A stretch of DNA of 64,000 nt from positions 17,236-81,235 of the forward strand of contig JBBQGM010000007.1 in assembly GCA_038322995.1 (NCBI GenBank), given 5' to 3'. Shown piece after piece: positions 51,296 to 60,973 of this stretch (position 1 is the stretch's first letter; each line of letters starts with the position of its first letter). This stretch comes from QHXQ01 sp038322995 (GTDB lineage: Bacteria > Acidobacteriota > Blastocatellia > Pyrinomonadales > Pyrinomonadaceae). The translations under genes were made by a program, and so were the position numbers. The notes beneath the pieces were generated by a model, which saw nothing but the letters and a program-made list of their open reading frames with translations, did not search any database and was not told the DNA's origin.

Positions 51296-53392
51296 TCACT
51301 GTCTTTGAAATTCAGGCGAGCCGAGGATGAGCGCGGCGATGCGCACAACTTCCGCGTTACCCACAGGCGCGTTGTTATTCGCCGCCAACTGTCCGAATTG
51401 ACCCAAGCGGCGCTGGCGCGGTCGTTGTCCGCCCACATCCATCAACGCGGCTTCATCGGCTGCCTGTGTTGCGCCCGGCGCGGGCTGCGCCACGGTCGTA
51501 GGCGGCGGCGCACTCGCCTGCTCGCTCAGTTTCTTCAAGAGCGATGTCTTCGTCTGCGCCGACATGTCGCCTTGCAGGATGACGGCCACGAACTGATCAA
51601 GCACGCGCGCTTGATCGATCTTGCCCCCGCTTGTGGTCGTGTCGGTGAAGCTCGCGAGTTCGACGCGCGTACCGGGAATGCGATTACTGACGAGCGCGAG
51701 CGCGAAGTTGATGCGCTCAAGCAGCGCGCCTGTGTTGACCCAATGTTCGGCCGTGTCGGGATAGCCGGTCGGCGGTTGATACTGATAGAGCGGCTCGCCC
51801 ATACGCGCGATCCATTGATGCAACTGCGGGCCGCCGTTCGTCTCGCCGCCGAGCGCGCGCACGGCGCTTACCGCCAACTCGAACGGCGTTTTGATCTTCG
51901 CGCGATAGTTCTCCGGCGCATTGAACTCTGGCGCGGTGAAGACAGCCTGCAACGTCGCGCTGATGTCGCCATCGGATTTTGTGAACGCCGCCGCGATGCG
52001 CCCGACCAATGCAGGCGGCGGCTCGTCCATGACGAACTTGCGCGCCAGTTTCGTGGCGATGAATTTCGCGGTCGCCGGATGATGCGCGAGTATGGCCAAG
52101 ACAATCAGGCCATCCTTCACGCCGCCGGCCGCCGGAATTTTGTGGCCCAGTACAAGTTTCTCGCCGTTGTCGTGTTGCCGCGCGTTGAAGACGAACGTGC
52201 CCGCGCGATTCTCGTCGATGAGACCGGCGCGGCCCGCGTAGCCACGCGGATCAAGGATCGTCCAACCCGTGAAGCAACGCGCCACTTCCTGCACATCCTT
52301 TTGCGTGTAGCCGCCATCGACGCCAAGCGTATGCAACTCCATCAACTCGCGCGCGTAGTTCTCATTGATGCCGCGCTTCATGCGTTGCGGTTGTGCTTGC
52401 GGCGGCAACTGCCCGTTGCCCGGTCGCGCCTGCGCACGTGGGTTGTTGTTCATCAACTGCTGGAGCAACTGTTGTCGACGCGGGTTGCCCTGCGGCGCGT
52501 TCGGGCTGACGCTCTGGAAGTTATCGAGGAAGAAAAGCATGGCCGGGCTTTCGGCCGTGGCCACGAGCAAGTCTTGAAACTTGCTCAACGTGTGCGGCCG
52601 GATCGTGTCGCGGTCGTAAGCAGTTAACAGCCAGCGATCCGCCCCCTTGCCGGCGAAGACGTTGAAATGGTTCGTCCAAAAATCGACCATCGCTTCCTGC
52701 AACTGCCGCTCGCTATAGACGGCGCGCAGGATGCGCGAGGCCTGTAGCTCGACCGTGATGCGCTGCGGCGGTTGCATCCCATGCGCCAACATGTAATCGC
52801 GGATCGCCGCGCGATATTCTTTTTTGTCAGCGTTCTGTGCCGCATCATTGTTAGGTTGCCCCGCCGTGTTCGGCGCAGGCTGCTCCGGCAGCGCGTTTGC
52901 CAGCGCGCCGTCGGCCATCTGCGGCGCGTCGCCCGCAGGCATTGCATTCGCGGGCGCACCGTTCTTACGTTGCTCGGCTATGGCCTGTAAGTCCGCGGGC
53001 AGTTTGCCCTGTCGCTGCAACTGCTTGAGCAGTTGCCCGGGCTGCGGGAATTTGGCGTACAACTCCGAGTTCGGCATCGTCAACGTCGGCAGCGCACGCA
53101 GTTTCGCTTGCGCTGCCGCATCGTCAATCCGCTCCGGATGCAACTGCATATCGAGCCAACGCTCAAGCCCCATCTGGCGAACACGCTCCACGTCGCCGGG
53201 CCGCGCGCCAAAGCCGAGCCGGTTGAACAGGTGGACAATACGCTGCTCCTCGCTCAGCTTACGCGCCGCCGGTTTCGTCTCCGCAGTCGCCGCGCTGAAC
53301 GGCAGCATGCCGGCCATGAGCAACAGGGCGACCGCGAGCGCGAGCGCGCGTTGCGTGTATGAATGAATCTGTGTGGGCTTGTAATTTTTCAT
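51296..53392 (-). CDS. DUF1800 family exported protein
   Basis: 698 aa from the ATG at 53392: signal peptide with ALALAVALLLMAGMLPFSAA, then the DUF1800 start EEQRIVHLFNRLGFGARPGD. Key conserved stretches: MVDFWTNHFNVFAGKGADRW, NENYARELMELHTLGVDGGY and TAEHWVNTGALLERINFALA. Two low-complexity inserts rich in Gln, Asn, Pro and Ala (about residues 140-190 and 310-345) interrupt the domain. It is the partner of the DUF1501 protein immediately downstream. The role is unknown; the pair is often linked to secreted enzymes or cell-surface processes. Confidence 0.9.
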   Translation of the reverse strand: MKNYKPTQIHSYTQRALALAVALLLMAGMLPFSAATAETKPAARKLSEEQRIVHLFNRLGFGARPGDVERVRQMGLERWLDMQLHPERIDDAAAQAKLRALPTLTMPNSELYAKFPQPGQLLKQLQRQGKLPADLQAIAEQRKNGAPANAMPAGDAPQMADGALANALPEQPAPNTAGQPNNDAAQNADKKEYRAAIRDYMLAHGMQPPQRITVELQASRILRAVYSERQLQEAMVDFWTNHFNVFAGKGADRWLLTAYDRDTIRPHTLSKFQDLLVATAESPAMLFFLDNFQSVSPNAPQGNPRRQQLLQQLMNNNPRAQARPGNGQLPPQAQPQRMKRGINENYARELMELHTLGVDGGYTQKDVQEVARCFTGWTILDPRGYAGRAGLIDENRAGTFVFNARQHDNGEKLVLGHKIPAAGGVKDGLIVLAILAHHPATAKFIATKLARKFVMDEPPPALVGRIAAAFTKSDGDISATLQAVFTAPEFNAPENYRAKIKTPFELAVSAVRALGGETNGGPQLHQWIARMGEPLYQYQPPTGYPDTAEHWVNTGALLERINFALALVSNRIPGTRVELASFTDTTTSGGKIDQARVLDQFVAVILQGDMSAQTKTSLLKKLSEQASAPPPTTVAQPAPGATQAADEAALMDVGGQRPRQRRLGQFGQLAANNNAPVGNAEVVRIAALILGSPEFQRQ

Positions 53393-53586
53393 AGTGACAC
53401 TTATCTCGTAAAACATAACTTGAAAATTGCCGGCCATCGCGTCAACCAGTTGTGAGCGTGAGACCATTCCGCGTGCCAACGTTTTAGACGCGCCGCCCAC
53501 ATGAAAGGTTGAAAAGATTTGCGGCGCGGAGACCGGCAGAGGTCGTCCGCGCCGCATGCGTAATTGCCCGCATTTTCGCCCTAAAT

Positions 53587-55029
53587 TCAGCGCACCGGCT
53601 TAGGATAACTGACCGGGCTGCGATGTCCTGCGCGATCAACGGCGCGCACGCCGAAGAAGAAGTTGTCCTTCGACATGCCCGGCAGCGTGAACGTCGTCAC
53701 GCGCCCGACCGAGCGCACGTTTGTCCACATGGGCGCGGTCGTGTCGCGCCAGACGATCTCGTAGCCCGCGAGGTCTGGCTCTTTGTTCGCGTCCCATTGC
53801 AGGTTCGTATCAATGCCGAGGGCGCGCGTGTTGAGGCCGACGTTTTGCGGGCGCGCGGGCGCGCGGGCCAGCGTGGCCAGCGCGGCGGCGTTCACGCGCG
53901 CGACGTTGACCGTGTAGGCGAAGTCAACAAACTCCGGCAGGTCGCCGTATTGCAGGCCGTGCTCGACGCGGACGTTTTGATGTTGATGATTGAAGTTCTC
54001 GTTCACTTCGCAGAAGCGCACCGCCGCGAAGCCACGTTCAAGAAACGGAATGTGATCGCCGCCGCGCCCGTAGCGGTCGCGCCGATAGACTTGCAGCACA
54101 CGGAAGGTTGGCAGGTAGAGATCAGCCACCTCTTTGATGAAGCGCGAGAGTTGGCGCGCGGGCGAATCGTTCTCGCCGCCGACGCTGCGCCGCGTCGTCG
54201 CGTCCGGCGGCGTCTCGCTCGAGGGCACGCCTTCCGAGAAGACGCGCACGGTCTGCGGATCATAAGCGCCGTTCTGCCCGTGCGAGTTACCGATGATGTC
54301 GTTCGTGAACATCGCCTCGATGTTCATGTTCTGCTGCTTCGCCACTTCGGCGAAGTGCGTCGAACCCAACAGACTCTGCTCCTCGCCCGCCACCGCCATG
54401 AAGATGATCGTCGCATCGAACTCGCGCCGCGCCAGCACACGCGCCATTTCCAACACGGCCGCCACACCCGACGCATCATCGTTCGCGCCCGGCGCATCGC
54501 ACTGCGCATCCGTCGGGCTGGTACACATCGAATCGTAATGGCCGCTCACGACATAGACGCGCGCAACCGATTCGGCTTGCGTGCCCTTGAGCGTGGCCAC
54601 GACGTTCGTCACCACGGTCGCCTGCGGCACGCGCCCTCGCGGTGGCGGTTGCGCCTCTTGCGTGTACGACTGTTTCTCGACCGTCATGCGCCCACCGGAA
54701 ATTTGCGCGACTTTTTGAAACTCGCTGTAGAGCCAATCGCGCGCCGCGCCGATGCCGCGTGTCGGATTATCCTGCACGGAGAGCGTGTTGCGCGTGCCAA
54801 ACGAGACGAGCGCGCGGATCGTGTGCTCGATGTTGTGTGCGTCAAACTCCGTGAGCAGGCGCGCGATCTCCGGGTCGCGGAGTGCGCGTTGCATCGCGCT
54901 TACGTCGCGCGCACCGTTGCGTCGTTGCGCGGCCCGACCTTGCGCCCGCCCAACGGACGACGGACACAGCAGAATGAACAGCAACGCGCAGGCGCAGAGG
55001 GCGCGCGGCTTCGAGACACTTCTATTCAT
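53587..55029 (-). CDS. Secreted M28 family metallopeptidase
   Basis: 480 aa starting MNRSVSKPRALCACALLFIL (signal peptide) after AAGGAAAA. The M28 aminopeptidase core has zinc ligands in VSGHYDSM, PGANDDASGVAAVLEMARVL, VAGEEQSLLGS, NDIIGN and a final His in GGDHIPFLERG. The last 90 residues (NLQWDANKEPDLAGYEIVWR and following) form a fibronectin type III-like domain. It likely degrades peptides outside the inner membrane. The longer frame from 55068 adds only nine to thirteen implausible residues. Confidence 0.92.
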   Translation of the reverse strand: MNRSVSKPRALCACALLFILLCPSSVGRAQGRAAQRRNGARDVSAMQRALRDPEIARLLTEFDAHNIEHTIRALVSFGTRNTLSVQDNPTRGIGAARDWLYSEFQKVAQISGGRMTVEKQSYTQEAQPPPRGRVPQATVVTNVVATLKGTQAESVARVYVVSGHYDSMCTSPTDAQCDAPGANDDASGVAAVLEMARVLARREFDATIIFMAVAGEEQSLLGSTHFAEVAKQQNMNIEAMFTNDIIGNSHGQNGAYDPQTVRVFSEGVPSSETPPDATTRRSVGGENDSPARQLSRFIKEVADLYLPTFRVLQVYRRDRYGRGGDHIPFLERGFAAVRFCEVNENFNHQHQNVRVEHGLQYGDLPEFVDFAYTVNVARVNAAALATLARAPARPQNVGLNTRALGIDTNLQWDANKEPDLAGYEIVWRDTTAPMWTNVRSVGRVTTFTLPGMSKDNFFFGVRAVDRAGHRSPVSYPKPVR

Positions 55030-55144
55030 GTGCTTTTCCTTGCTGGTTGGTATGTTGGTGACGGGCACTACTGTAGCTTGAAGTATCCGACGGAAGCAAC
55101 ATGCGCGCTAGCGCGCACGAGCAATGCGCGCCAGATTGGGCGAC

Positions 55145-56728
55145 TCAGGTGGACTCGGACGCTGTCCGCTCACGCGCGACGAGCAAGCGGCGCAAGATTT
55201 TGCCCGACGCGGATTTCGGAATTTGCGCAATGAACTCAAGCCGCCGAACCTTTTTGTACGGCGCGACGCGCGCGGCCACGTAGGCCAGCAACTCGGCGGG
55301 TTGCGTGGCGGCGCACCCGGCTTTCAGCACGACGAACGCCTTCGGCACTTCGCCCGCTGCTTCATCTAGACTCGGCACAACGGCCGCGTCCGCCACGGCC
55401 GGATGCGTCAGCAGCACCGCTTCAAGTTCGGCCGGCGCAATCTGGAAACCTTTGTATTTGATCAACTCTTTAAGGCGATCAACGATGTAGAAGTAGCTCG
55501 CCTCGTCCGCGTAGCCGATGTCGCCCGTGTGCAACCAACCGTCCGCGTCAATCGTGCGCGCGGTGGCTTCCGGGTTGTTCAAATAACCGCGCATTACCTG
55601 CGGCCCACGCACACAGATTTCGCCGCGCTCACCAACGTCCAACTCCGCGCCCGTCTCGCCGTCCACGATCTTGCATTCCGCGTTCGGCACACACCAGCCG
55701 ACCGAGTCGTAGCGCACGGCGGCCGGGTCGTGCGGCAGCATGTGCGTCGAGGGCGCGGTCTCGGTCAGGCCGTAGCCTTGTTTGATAAAACACTTGAGTC
55801 GCCCGGCGACCTCGCGCGCCAACTCCGCGCTTAACGGCGCGGCGGCTGAAAAGATCGTCTTGAGCGATGATAGATCGTAATCGTCAAGCACCGGTTGGCG
55901 TGCTACGGCGAGCATGATGGGCGGGACGAAGTGCGCGAGCGTGACGCGATACGTGGCCATCGCGCGCAGCACGTCGGTTAACTCGAAGCGCGGTAACAAG
56001 ACAATGGTCGCGCCCGCGCGCAGGCCCGTGTTCATGATGACCTGCATGCCATAGATGTGGAACAGCGGCAGCACGCAGATGAGCGTGTCGTCGCCGCGCA
56101 GATGCTGTGTGCCCGCGATCTGGCAGAGGTTCGCCACGAGGTTGTGATGCGTGAGCATGACGCCTTTGGGCAAGCCCGTCGTACCGCTTGAATAAGGCAA
56201 TGCGGCGAGGTCTGTGTGCGGATTGATCTCAACGTCGGGCGCGCGGCCGTCGTTAGCAAGCAGCATGTCGAACGAGGTCGCGCCCGCTTGCGCCGCGCCG
56301 ATGACGAACATCTCACGCACACTTGCTGCGCTCGCTGCCACCAACGCGTGCGCGAGACAAACCGGCGCGCTCAATAAGAATCTCGCTCCGGCATCTGCAA
56401 GTTGATGTGTGAGTTCTTCGACGGTCGCGAGCGGATTGATGGTCGTGACCACGCCGCCCGCGCGTACCGCACCGAGAAACGCAAGCGCGTACTCCAACGC
56501 ATTCGGGCTGAAGATTGCGAACACGTCGCCCTTGCGTAAGCCCCGCGCCGCCAGCCCCGTCGCCACACGCCGCACTTGCTCGTCCAACTCCGCGTAACTG
56601 ATCGTGCGCCCGCTCGCGCCATCAATCAGCGCGAGCTTCGCGCCCAACGCCCGCGCATGCTCCAACACGAACGGCGCAAGCGATGTCTCAGGGATAGTGA
56701 CTTCGGGGAAAGGGCTGTGGAAGATCAT
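55145..56728 (-). CDS. Acyl-CoA synthetase, 4-coumarate-CoA ligase-like
   Basis: 527-aa AMP-forming ligase that activates a carboxylic acid as acyl-AMP and then the CoA thioester. Signature A3 is LPYSSGTTGLPKGVMLTHHN, A5 is GYGLTETAPSTHM, A7/A8 is GWLHTGDIGYADEASYFYIV then DRLKELIKYKGFQIAP, and the catalytic Lys is in KSASGKILRR. The order and motifs are closest to 4-coumarate/fatty acid CoA ligases; the substrate cannot be deduced. It stands alone, separated from its neighbours by a hairpin at the 5' side. Confidence 0.9.
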   Translation of the reverse strand: MIFHSPFPEVTIPETSLAPFVLEHARALGAKLALIDGASGRTISYAELDEQVRRVATGLAARGLRKGDVFAIFSPNALEYALAFLGAVRAGGVVTTINPLATVEELTHQLADAGARFLLSAPVCLAHALVAASAASVREMFVIGAAQAGATSFDMLLANDGRAPDVEINPHTDLAALPYSSGTTGLPKGVMLTHHNLVANLCQIAGTQHLRGDDTLICVLPLFHIYGMQVIMNTGLRAGATIVLLPRFELTDVLRAMATYRVTLAHFVPPIMLAVARQPVLDDYDLSSLKTIFSAAAPLSAELAREVAGRLKCFIKQGYGLTETAPSTHMLPHDPAAVRYDSVGWCVPNAECKIVDGETGAELDVGERGEICVRGPQVMRGYLNNPEATARTIDADGWLHTGDIGYADEASYFYIVDRLKELIKYKGFQIAPAELEAVLLTHPAVADAAVVPSLDEAAGEVPKAFVVLKAGCAATQPAELLAYVAARVAPYKKVRRLEFIAQIPKSASGKILRRLLVARERTASEST

Positions 56729-56747
56729 TGTGCATGAATAGTAAATC

Positions 56748-56793
56748 GTAAAGCGTGAATAGAGAAGACCGCGTTCCGCTATTCACGCTTTAC
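56748..56793. terminator. Terminator-like hairpin after anti-sigma gene
   Basis: Perfect 15-bp arms GTAAAGCGTGAATAG (56748-56762) and CTATTCACGCTTTAC (56779-56793). It lies just downstream of the minus-strand anti-sigma gene and just upstream of the acyl-CoA synthetase start. AT-rich words (GAATAGTAAA) repeat around it. Confidence 0.55.
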
Positions 56794-56796
56794 TAT

Positions 56797-58206
56797 TCAC
56801 GGTTTTATGCGGTACGCGCGACCGTGCCAGACGACGACGACTTCGCCACCGAGCGTGTCAGCGATGCGGCGCAATTCCGGCTCGTCGGCAATGAGCGCAC
56901 GCCATTGCTCGGAGGCGCGGCGGATGTTCACGGTCGCCTGCCCGGCCCGATAAGCAGTGTCTACCCACGCGCTCTTTTGTCGGCGAAACTGGCGGCCGGC
57001 GACGCTGCGCTGCTCGCCCGCGTCCTCCGTGGCCGCACGCCCCGCGCCGGGCGCGGTGTCGGGCCGGCGGCGGCGTTCGCTGCTGACAATCTCATCGGAG
57101 CCGGCGGTGTCTTTATCATCAGCAGGGCGTTGGGATGTTGGTGCAGGCGCGGACTTGCTAGGGCCGCGCGTGGTGGCGATCTCATCACGCGGCTCGCCAC
57201 CTTCGCGCTTCGCGCTGCGCGCTTTGGCCGTAGGTTGCGCATCGCGTCTATTGTCACGCTCGCCGGCCCGCGTCTTCTCTTCTTCCGCCTCAGTCTGTGC
57301 GCGCATGACCGGCGCTTCCGTCTGAGCCGGTGCGGCCGCCGGTGGCACCGGCGCATAAACATTTTGCGCTGTCTGCTGCGTGTTCATCTGACTATTTAAG
57401 CCGACACCCGCGCTCTGGTTTGTGCCCGTTTGATTTGTCGCCCTCTGACTCAAGTTCGCGGGCGCATCAGCATTCGCGGGGGACGGCATCGGCGGCGGGC
57501 TATCGAGCCGCGCGGCCGCCGCCTTCTGCTGAGACTCGTTGCGCGCCAGCAATTCACCTGACGGCGGTGTAGGGCTAGGCTTAGCTGGGGCCAAAGTGTC
57601 TATGGTTGTGTTGGCGTTCGCGTTGGTCGCAGTGGTAGCAGTCCTGTTGGTTGAACCACTTGCATCTTTGTCCGCCGCTGGCTTCTCGTCCGTTTGCGCG
57701 TGCCCAAATTCCCGCGCTTCATTAACGCGTGACGCGGAAACAACTTGCTGCGCCGCGGCCGACTCATTGGCGCGGCGTGCGCGTGTGCCGTTCACGAGCC
57801 AGAGTGCGCCGCCACTGACGACGAAGAGCGCGATGAGCGGCAGCGCGTAGCGCCACGCGCCGGGCGCAAAGAACGTGGCGAGACGTTCGCGCCATGACGA
57901 TGTGGAGGTAACGGCGACAGTGCCGGCAGCGCGTCCTTCAAGTTGCTCTGCGACGCCGGCTGCGCGTGTAAGCATGACGACCTGCGCGCGACATGAATCG
58001 CAAGCGGCGAGATGTGTGGCGTAACGTGTGCGCGTCGCGGCGGGCAGCGCCTGCTCGGCATATGCGCTCACCTCGTCCGCATCGAGATGTGCGGCCGCCG
58101 GCGCGAACGAGTCGCGCGCATCGCTCTGCGCCGTACGCGCAACTCGTTCGCGCCGCGCGTGTGCGCGCAGCAGCGTATCCATCTCTTGATCAAATTCCGA
58201 CTTCAT
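56797..58206 (-). CDS. Zinc-finger anti-sigma factor with long disordered domain
   Basis: 469 aa. The N-terminal 100 residues are an anti-sigma zinc-binding domain (HLDADEVSAYAEQALPAATR then YATHLAACDSCRAQVVML, the H...C..C pattern). One transmembrane helix (YALPLIALFVVSGGALWLVN) follows near residue 120. The remainder is Asn/Thr/Pro/Gln-rich and looks disordered until a short folded C-terminus (ADTLGGEVVVVWHGRAYRIK). It would hold the sigma factor encoded upstream (58340) at the membrane and sense a periplasmic signal. The 133-base gap to that gene contains nothing notable. Confidence 0.8.
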   Translation of the reverse strand: MKSEFDQEMDTLLRAHARRERVARTAQSDARDSFAPAAAHLDADEVSAYAEQALPAATRTRYATHLAACDSCRAQVVMLTRAAGVAEQLEGRAAGTVAVTSTSSWRERLATFFAPGAWRYALPLIALFVVSGGALWLVNGTRARRANESAAAQQVVSASRVNEAREFGHAQTDEKPAADKDASGSTNRTATTATNANANTTIDTLAPAKPSPTPPSGELLARNESQQKAAAARLDSPPPMPSPANADAPANLSQRATNQTGTNQSAGVGLNSQMNTQQTAQNVYAPVPPAAAPAQTEAPVMRAQTEAEEEKTRAGERDNRRDAQPTAKARSAKREGGEPRDEIATTRGPSKSAPAPTSQRPADDKDTAGSDEIVSSERRRRPDTAPGAGRAATEDAGEQRSVAGRQFRRQKSAWVDTAYRAGQATVNIRRASEQWRALIADEPELRRIADTLGGEVVVVWHGRAYRIKP

Positions 58207-58339
58207 TAACTAAACCTGATTCCCTCGCAACTGCCACCCATCGCGCGGCTACATGAAGAACGCTTACCACCGCGTGATCTTGCGTCCACAGCAACGATTA
58301 ACCCGCCCCGCGCGCTACGTTTACATTGCCAGCGAACTA

Positions 58340-59293
58340 TCATTCGCGCAACTCTTCGCGCCCTTCGCCGATGCCCGTTTCGGCCACGAGGAGCGGGCGC
58401 AAATCCGTGTCGAAGTGCGTTGCGCCCTCGGCAAGCGCGTGCGCGGCCTCTTGCTTCGTCCAACCATGTTCAGCCGTCAGCAGTTTCTCAATGCGCTCGC
58501 GTACCTCCCGATGCAAGCGCGTGAGCCGTCGGCTCGCCGTCGCTTCATGCACGCCTAACACCGCGCCCGCCTCGCGCAGACGCAGATCGTCCAGGTAATA
58601 GAGCTTGAGCAACAGTCGATCTTCCGCCGCTAACTCCGCGAGTGTGCGCGTCAACGCACGCTGCAACGCGTCTGCGGACTCGGCGGACGCGAGCGCGCTT
58701 TCGGGATCGGGCAACGCCGCGCTTCTGTAACCGTCCGCGCCGGGCTCGTCGTCGCGCGCGAGCCGGTCGAAATCCGCCGCTTCTTCGGTCTGCACCAACC
58801 GCGCCGATTTACGATGCCGATCAATCGCCAACTGGCCGACGACAGCGCGCAGCCACCCGCCCAGACTACCGCAGCCTGAATAGTAGGCCAGCTTACCGGC
58901 CTTTGTGCCGTCCGCGCGCACGCGCAGGCCGTAGAGTTCGGCCCAAACCGACTGCGCTAAATCTTCCGCCGCATCCGCACTCGCGCTGTGCGCCCGCGCC
59001 GCCGACAACACGGTCGCGCGAAATTGCTCGATCAGATCGTGCCACGCTGCTTCGTCGCCGCGCTCGCACGCCACGACGAGACAGAGATCGTCTGCGCGTA
59101 ACGCATCGAGGAATTCGTTGACTTCTTTTGGCAGCGCGTCCGGCCGCGCCCGCAACACATATTTCTCGACCACGGCGCACACGCGCCTCGTGAGCGCCGC
59201 CGCGTCGAGCGTGCGCGCGGCCGTGGCCCGCGCGACGATGCGCGCCGCGCCCACACGGACAAGCTGTTCGATCTCGGTCGCCCTCACACTCAT
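58340..59293 (-). CDS. RNA polymerase sigma factor, sigma-70 family
   Basis: 317 aa. An extra N-terminal domain of about 75 residues precedes region 2 (LCLVVACERGDEAAWHDLIE, then AEDLAQSVWAELYGL and GSLGGWLRAVVGQLAIDRHR). Region 4 is ALTRTLAELAAEDRLLLKLY with REAGAVLGVHEATASRRLTR. A C-terminal tail of about 45 residues follows. It is paired with the zinc-finger anti-sigma downstream. Region 2 and 4 spacing is ECF-like, but the flanking extensions are unusual for that class. Confidence 0.85.
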   Translation of the reverse strand: MSVRATEIEQLVRVGAARIVARATAARTLDAAALTRRVCAVVEKYVLRARPDALPKEVNEFLDALRADDLCLVVACERGDEAAWHDLIEQFRATVLSAARAHSASADAAEDLAQSVWAELYGLRVRADGTKAGKLAYYSGCGSLGGWLRAVVGQLAIDRHRKSARLVQTEEAADFDRLARDDEPGADGYRSAALPDPESALASAESADALQRALTRTLAELAAEDRLLLKLYYLDDLRLREAGAVLGVHEATASRRLTRLHREVRERIEKLLTAEHGWTKQEAAHALAEGATHFDTDLRPLLVAETGIGEGREELRE

Positions 59294-59412
59294 GATCGGC
59301 AGGTTGGATGCAGCCTCAAGCCGCCGCGTATGCTATCACGAAGCGCGCCCGGCGCGTCGCCAAACACTGCTTTTGACAGCAGCATCGCTGTGGGCTAGAT
59401 TCACGCACGTTT

Positions 59413-60057
59413 ATGCTGCGCGTCACGGAAATCTTTCGCTCGATTCAAGGCGAGTCAACGCACGCGGGTCGCCCGTGCGCGTTCGTGCGTTTGACCGGTT
59501 GCCCGATGCGCTGCGTCTGGTGCGATAGCGCGTACACGTTCACGGGCGGCGAGCAGGTGGAGATCGCGGACGTGTTGACGCAGGTGCGCGCGCTGAACTG
59601 TCAACTCGTCGAAGTGACGGGCGGCGAGCCGTTGGCGCAACGCGCAGCGTTCACGCTCATCACGCGCCTGTGTGATGAAGGTTATGAAGTGCTGATCGAA
59701 ACGGGCGGCTACGTCTCGACCGAGGCCGTGGACGAGCGTGCGAAGCTCATCCTCGACGTGAAATGCCCTGCGTCGGGCGAAGCTGAGCGCAATCACTGGC
59801 CGAACCTCGCCCGGCTGCGCGCGGACAAGGATGAAGTGAAGTTCGTCGTCGCAGATCGGGCCGATTGGGATTACGCCCGTGCTGTGATTGAACGTTACGA
59901 CCTCGCACAACGCGCACACGCGATTTTGCTTTCGCCGCTCTGGGGGCAGACCGATTTGCCGGCGCTCGCCGATTGGATTGCGGCCAGCGGTCTTAACGTC
60001 CGCATGCAGTTGCAACTACATAAATTTATCTGGGGCGCGGAGGCGCGCGGAGTCTAA
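59413..60057 (+). CDS. queE: 7-carboxy-7-deazaguanine synthase
   Basis: Radical SAM enzyme of queuosine/7-deazaguanine synthesis, converting 6-carboxytetrahydropterin to CDG. 214 aa with EIFRSIQGESTHAGRPCAFV, the cluster-binding CPMRCVWCDSAY (CxxxCxxC) and the SAM region VEVTGGEPLAQ. Its stop overlaps the start of queC (TAATG), showing translational coupling. Confidence 0.95.
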   Translation: MLRVTEIFRSIQGESTHAGRPCAFVRLTGCPMRCVWCDSAYTFTGGEQVEIADVLTQVRALNCQLVEVTGGEPLAQRAAFTLITRLCDEGYEVLIETGGYVSTEAVDERAKLILDVKCPASGEAERNHWPNLARLRADKDEVKFVVADRADWDYARAVIERYDLAQRAHAILLSPLWGQTDLPALADWIAASGLNVRMQLQLHKFIWGAEARGV

Positions 60058-60800
60058 TGGGCGGGCACGACGACAAAGCGTTTGCTATGCCGGAGGAGGA
60101 ACCGGACTTTGCGGCGGAGCAACTCGACGAACGGCCGTCCCTGGCCGTCTGCCTCGTCTCCGGCGGCATGGACTCGTGCGTGACGGCGGCGATTGCGCGG
60201 ACGGAGAACGACGAACTGGCGTTCCTGCATGTCTCTTACGGCCAACGCACAGAGGCCCGCGAGCGCCAGGCGTTCGCGGCCCTGGCTGATCACTACGGTG
60301 TGACAAAACGATTCGTCGCTACGATTGCTTATCTGGCGCGCATCGGCGGCTCGTCTTTGACTGATGCAAACATGCCCGTCTCAAATGCGAATCTGACCGC
60401 GCGTGAAATCCCGACGAGTTACGTGCCCTTTCGCAACGCGCACCTGCTCGCGATTGCGACGAGTTGGGCCGAAGTTCTCCGGGCGCAACGCATCTACATC
60501 GGCGCAGTCGCGGAAGACTCGTCCGGTTACCCAGACTGCCGGCCCGAGTTCTACGGCGCATTTCAATATGCCATCGATGTCGGGACGCGCCCGGAAACTG
60601 TGGTCGAGATCAGGACGCCGGTGATCGAGTTGCGCAAGGCCGAGATCATCCGGCGCGGCCTTGAGTTGCAAGCGCCGCTCGCGCTCACGTGGTCTTGCTA
60701 TCAAGCGGAGGAGCGCGCCTGCGGCCGGTGCGACTCGTGCGTGCTGCGGCTGCGCGCGTTCGCGGCCGCCGGCATCGTAGACCCGCTCCCTTACGCGTGA
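60057..60800 (+). CDS. queC: 7-cyano-7-deazaguanine synthase
   Basis: ATP-dependent conversion of CDG to preQ0. 247 aa: PP-loop VCLVSGGMDSCVTAAIA, then AFLHVSYGQRTEARERQAF, and a C-terminal zinc site (CYQAEERACGRCDSCVLRLR). An acidic N-terminal extension of about 25 residues precedes the domain. It directly follows queE; queD and folE are not in the window. Confidence 0.95.
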   Translation: MGGHDDKAFAMPEEEPDFAAEQLDERPSLAVCLVSGGMDSCVTAAIARTENDELAFLHVSYGQRTEARERQAFAALADHYGVTKRFVATIAYLARIGGSSLTDANMPVSNANLTAREIPTSYVPFRNAHLLAIATSWAEVLRAQRIYIGAVAEDSSGYPDCRPEFYGAFQYAIDVGTRPETVVEIRTPVIELRKAEIIRRGLELQAPLALTWSCYQAEERACGRCDSCVLRLRAFAAAGIVDPLPYA

Positions 60801-60973
60801 AACAAACAGGTGGCGGCCCGCGCGGCGCAACGTTGCTTTCTCAAGCAAAGACTGCTATTTAATGTCCAACCGCGTCGGCCCGTCTTGCATCTTAAATGCC
60901 GGCTTTCGTTAACCCAAACGACCCCGGTACTCAAGACCCCGCACGGATTATTTGCTCGGAGGAGACAGTCAAA

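Noticed and set aside
51284..52627. 447-aa plus-strand open frame opposite the DUF1800 gene
   Set aside because: Shadow of the DUF1800 coding sequence, which has conserved motifs on the other strand.
53509..55233. 574-aa plus-strand open frame opposite the M28 peptidase
   Set aside because: Arg/His-rich shadow; the minus strand has zinc ligands, signal peptide and ribosome-binding site.
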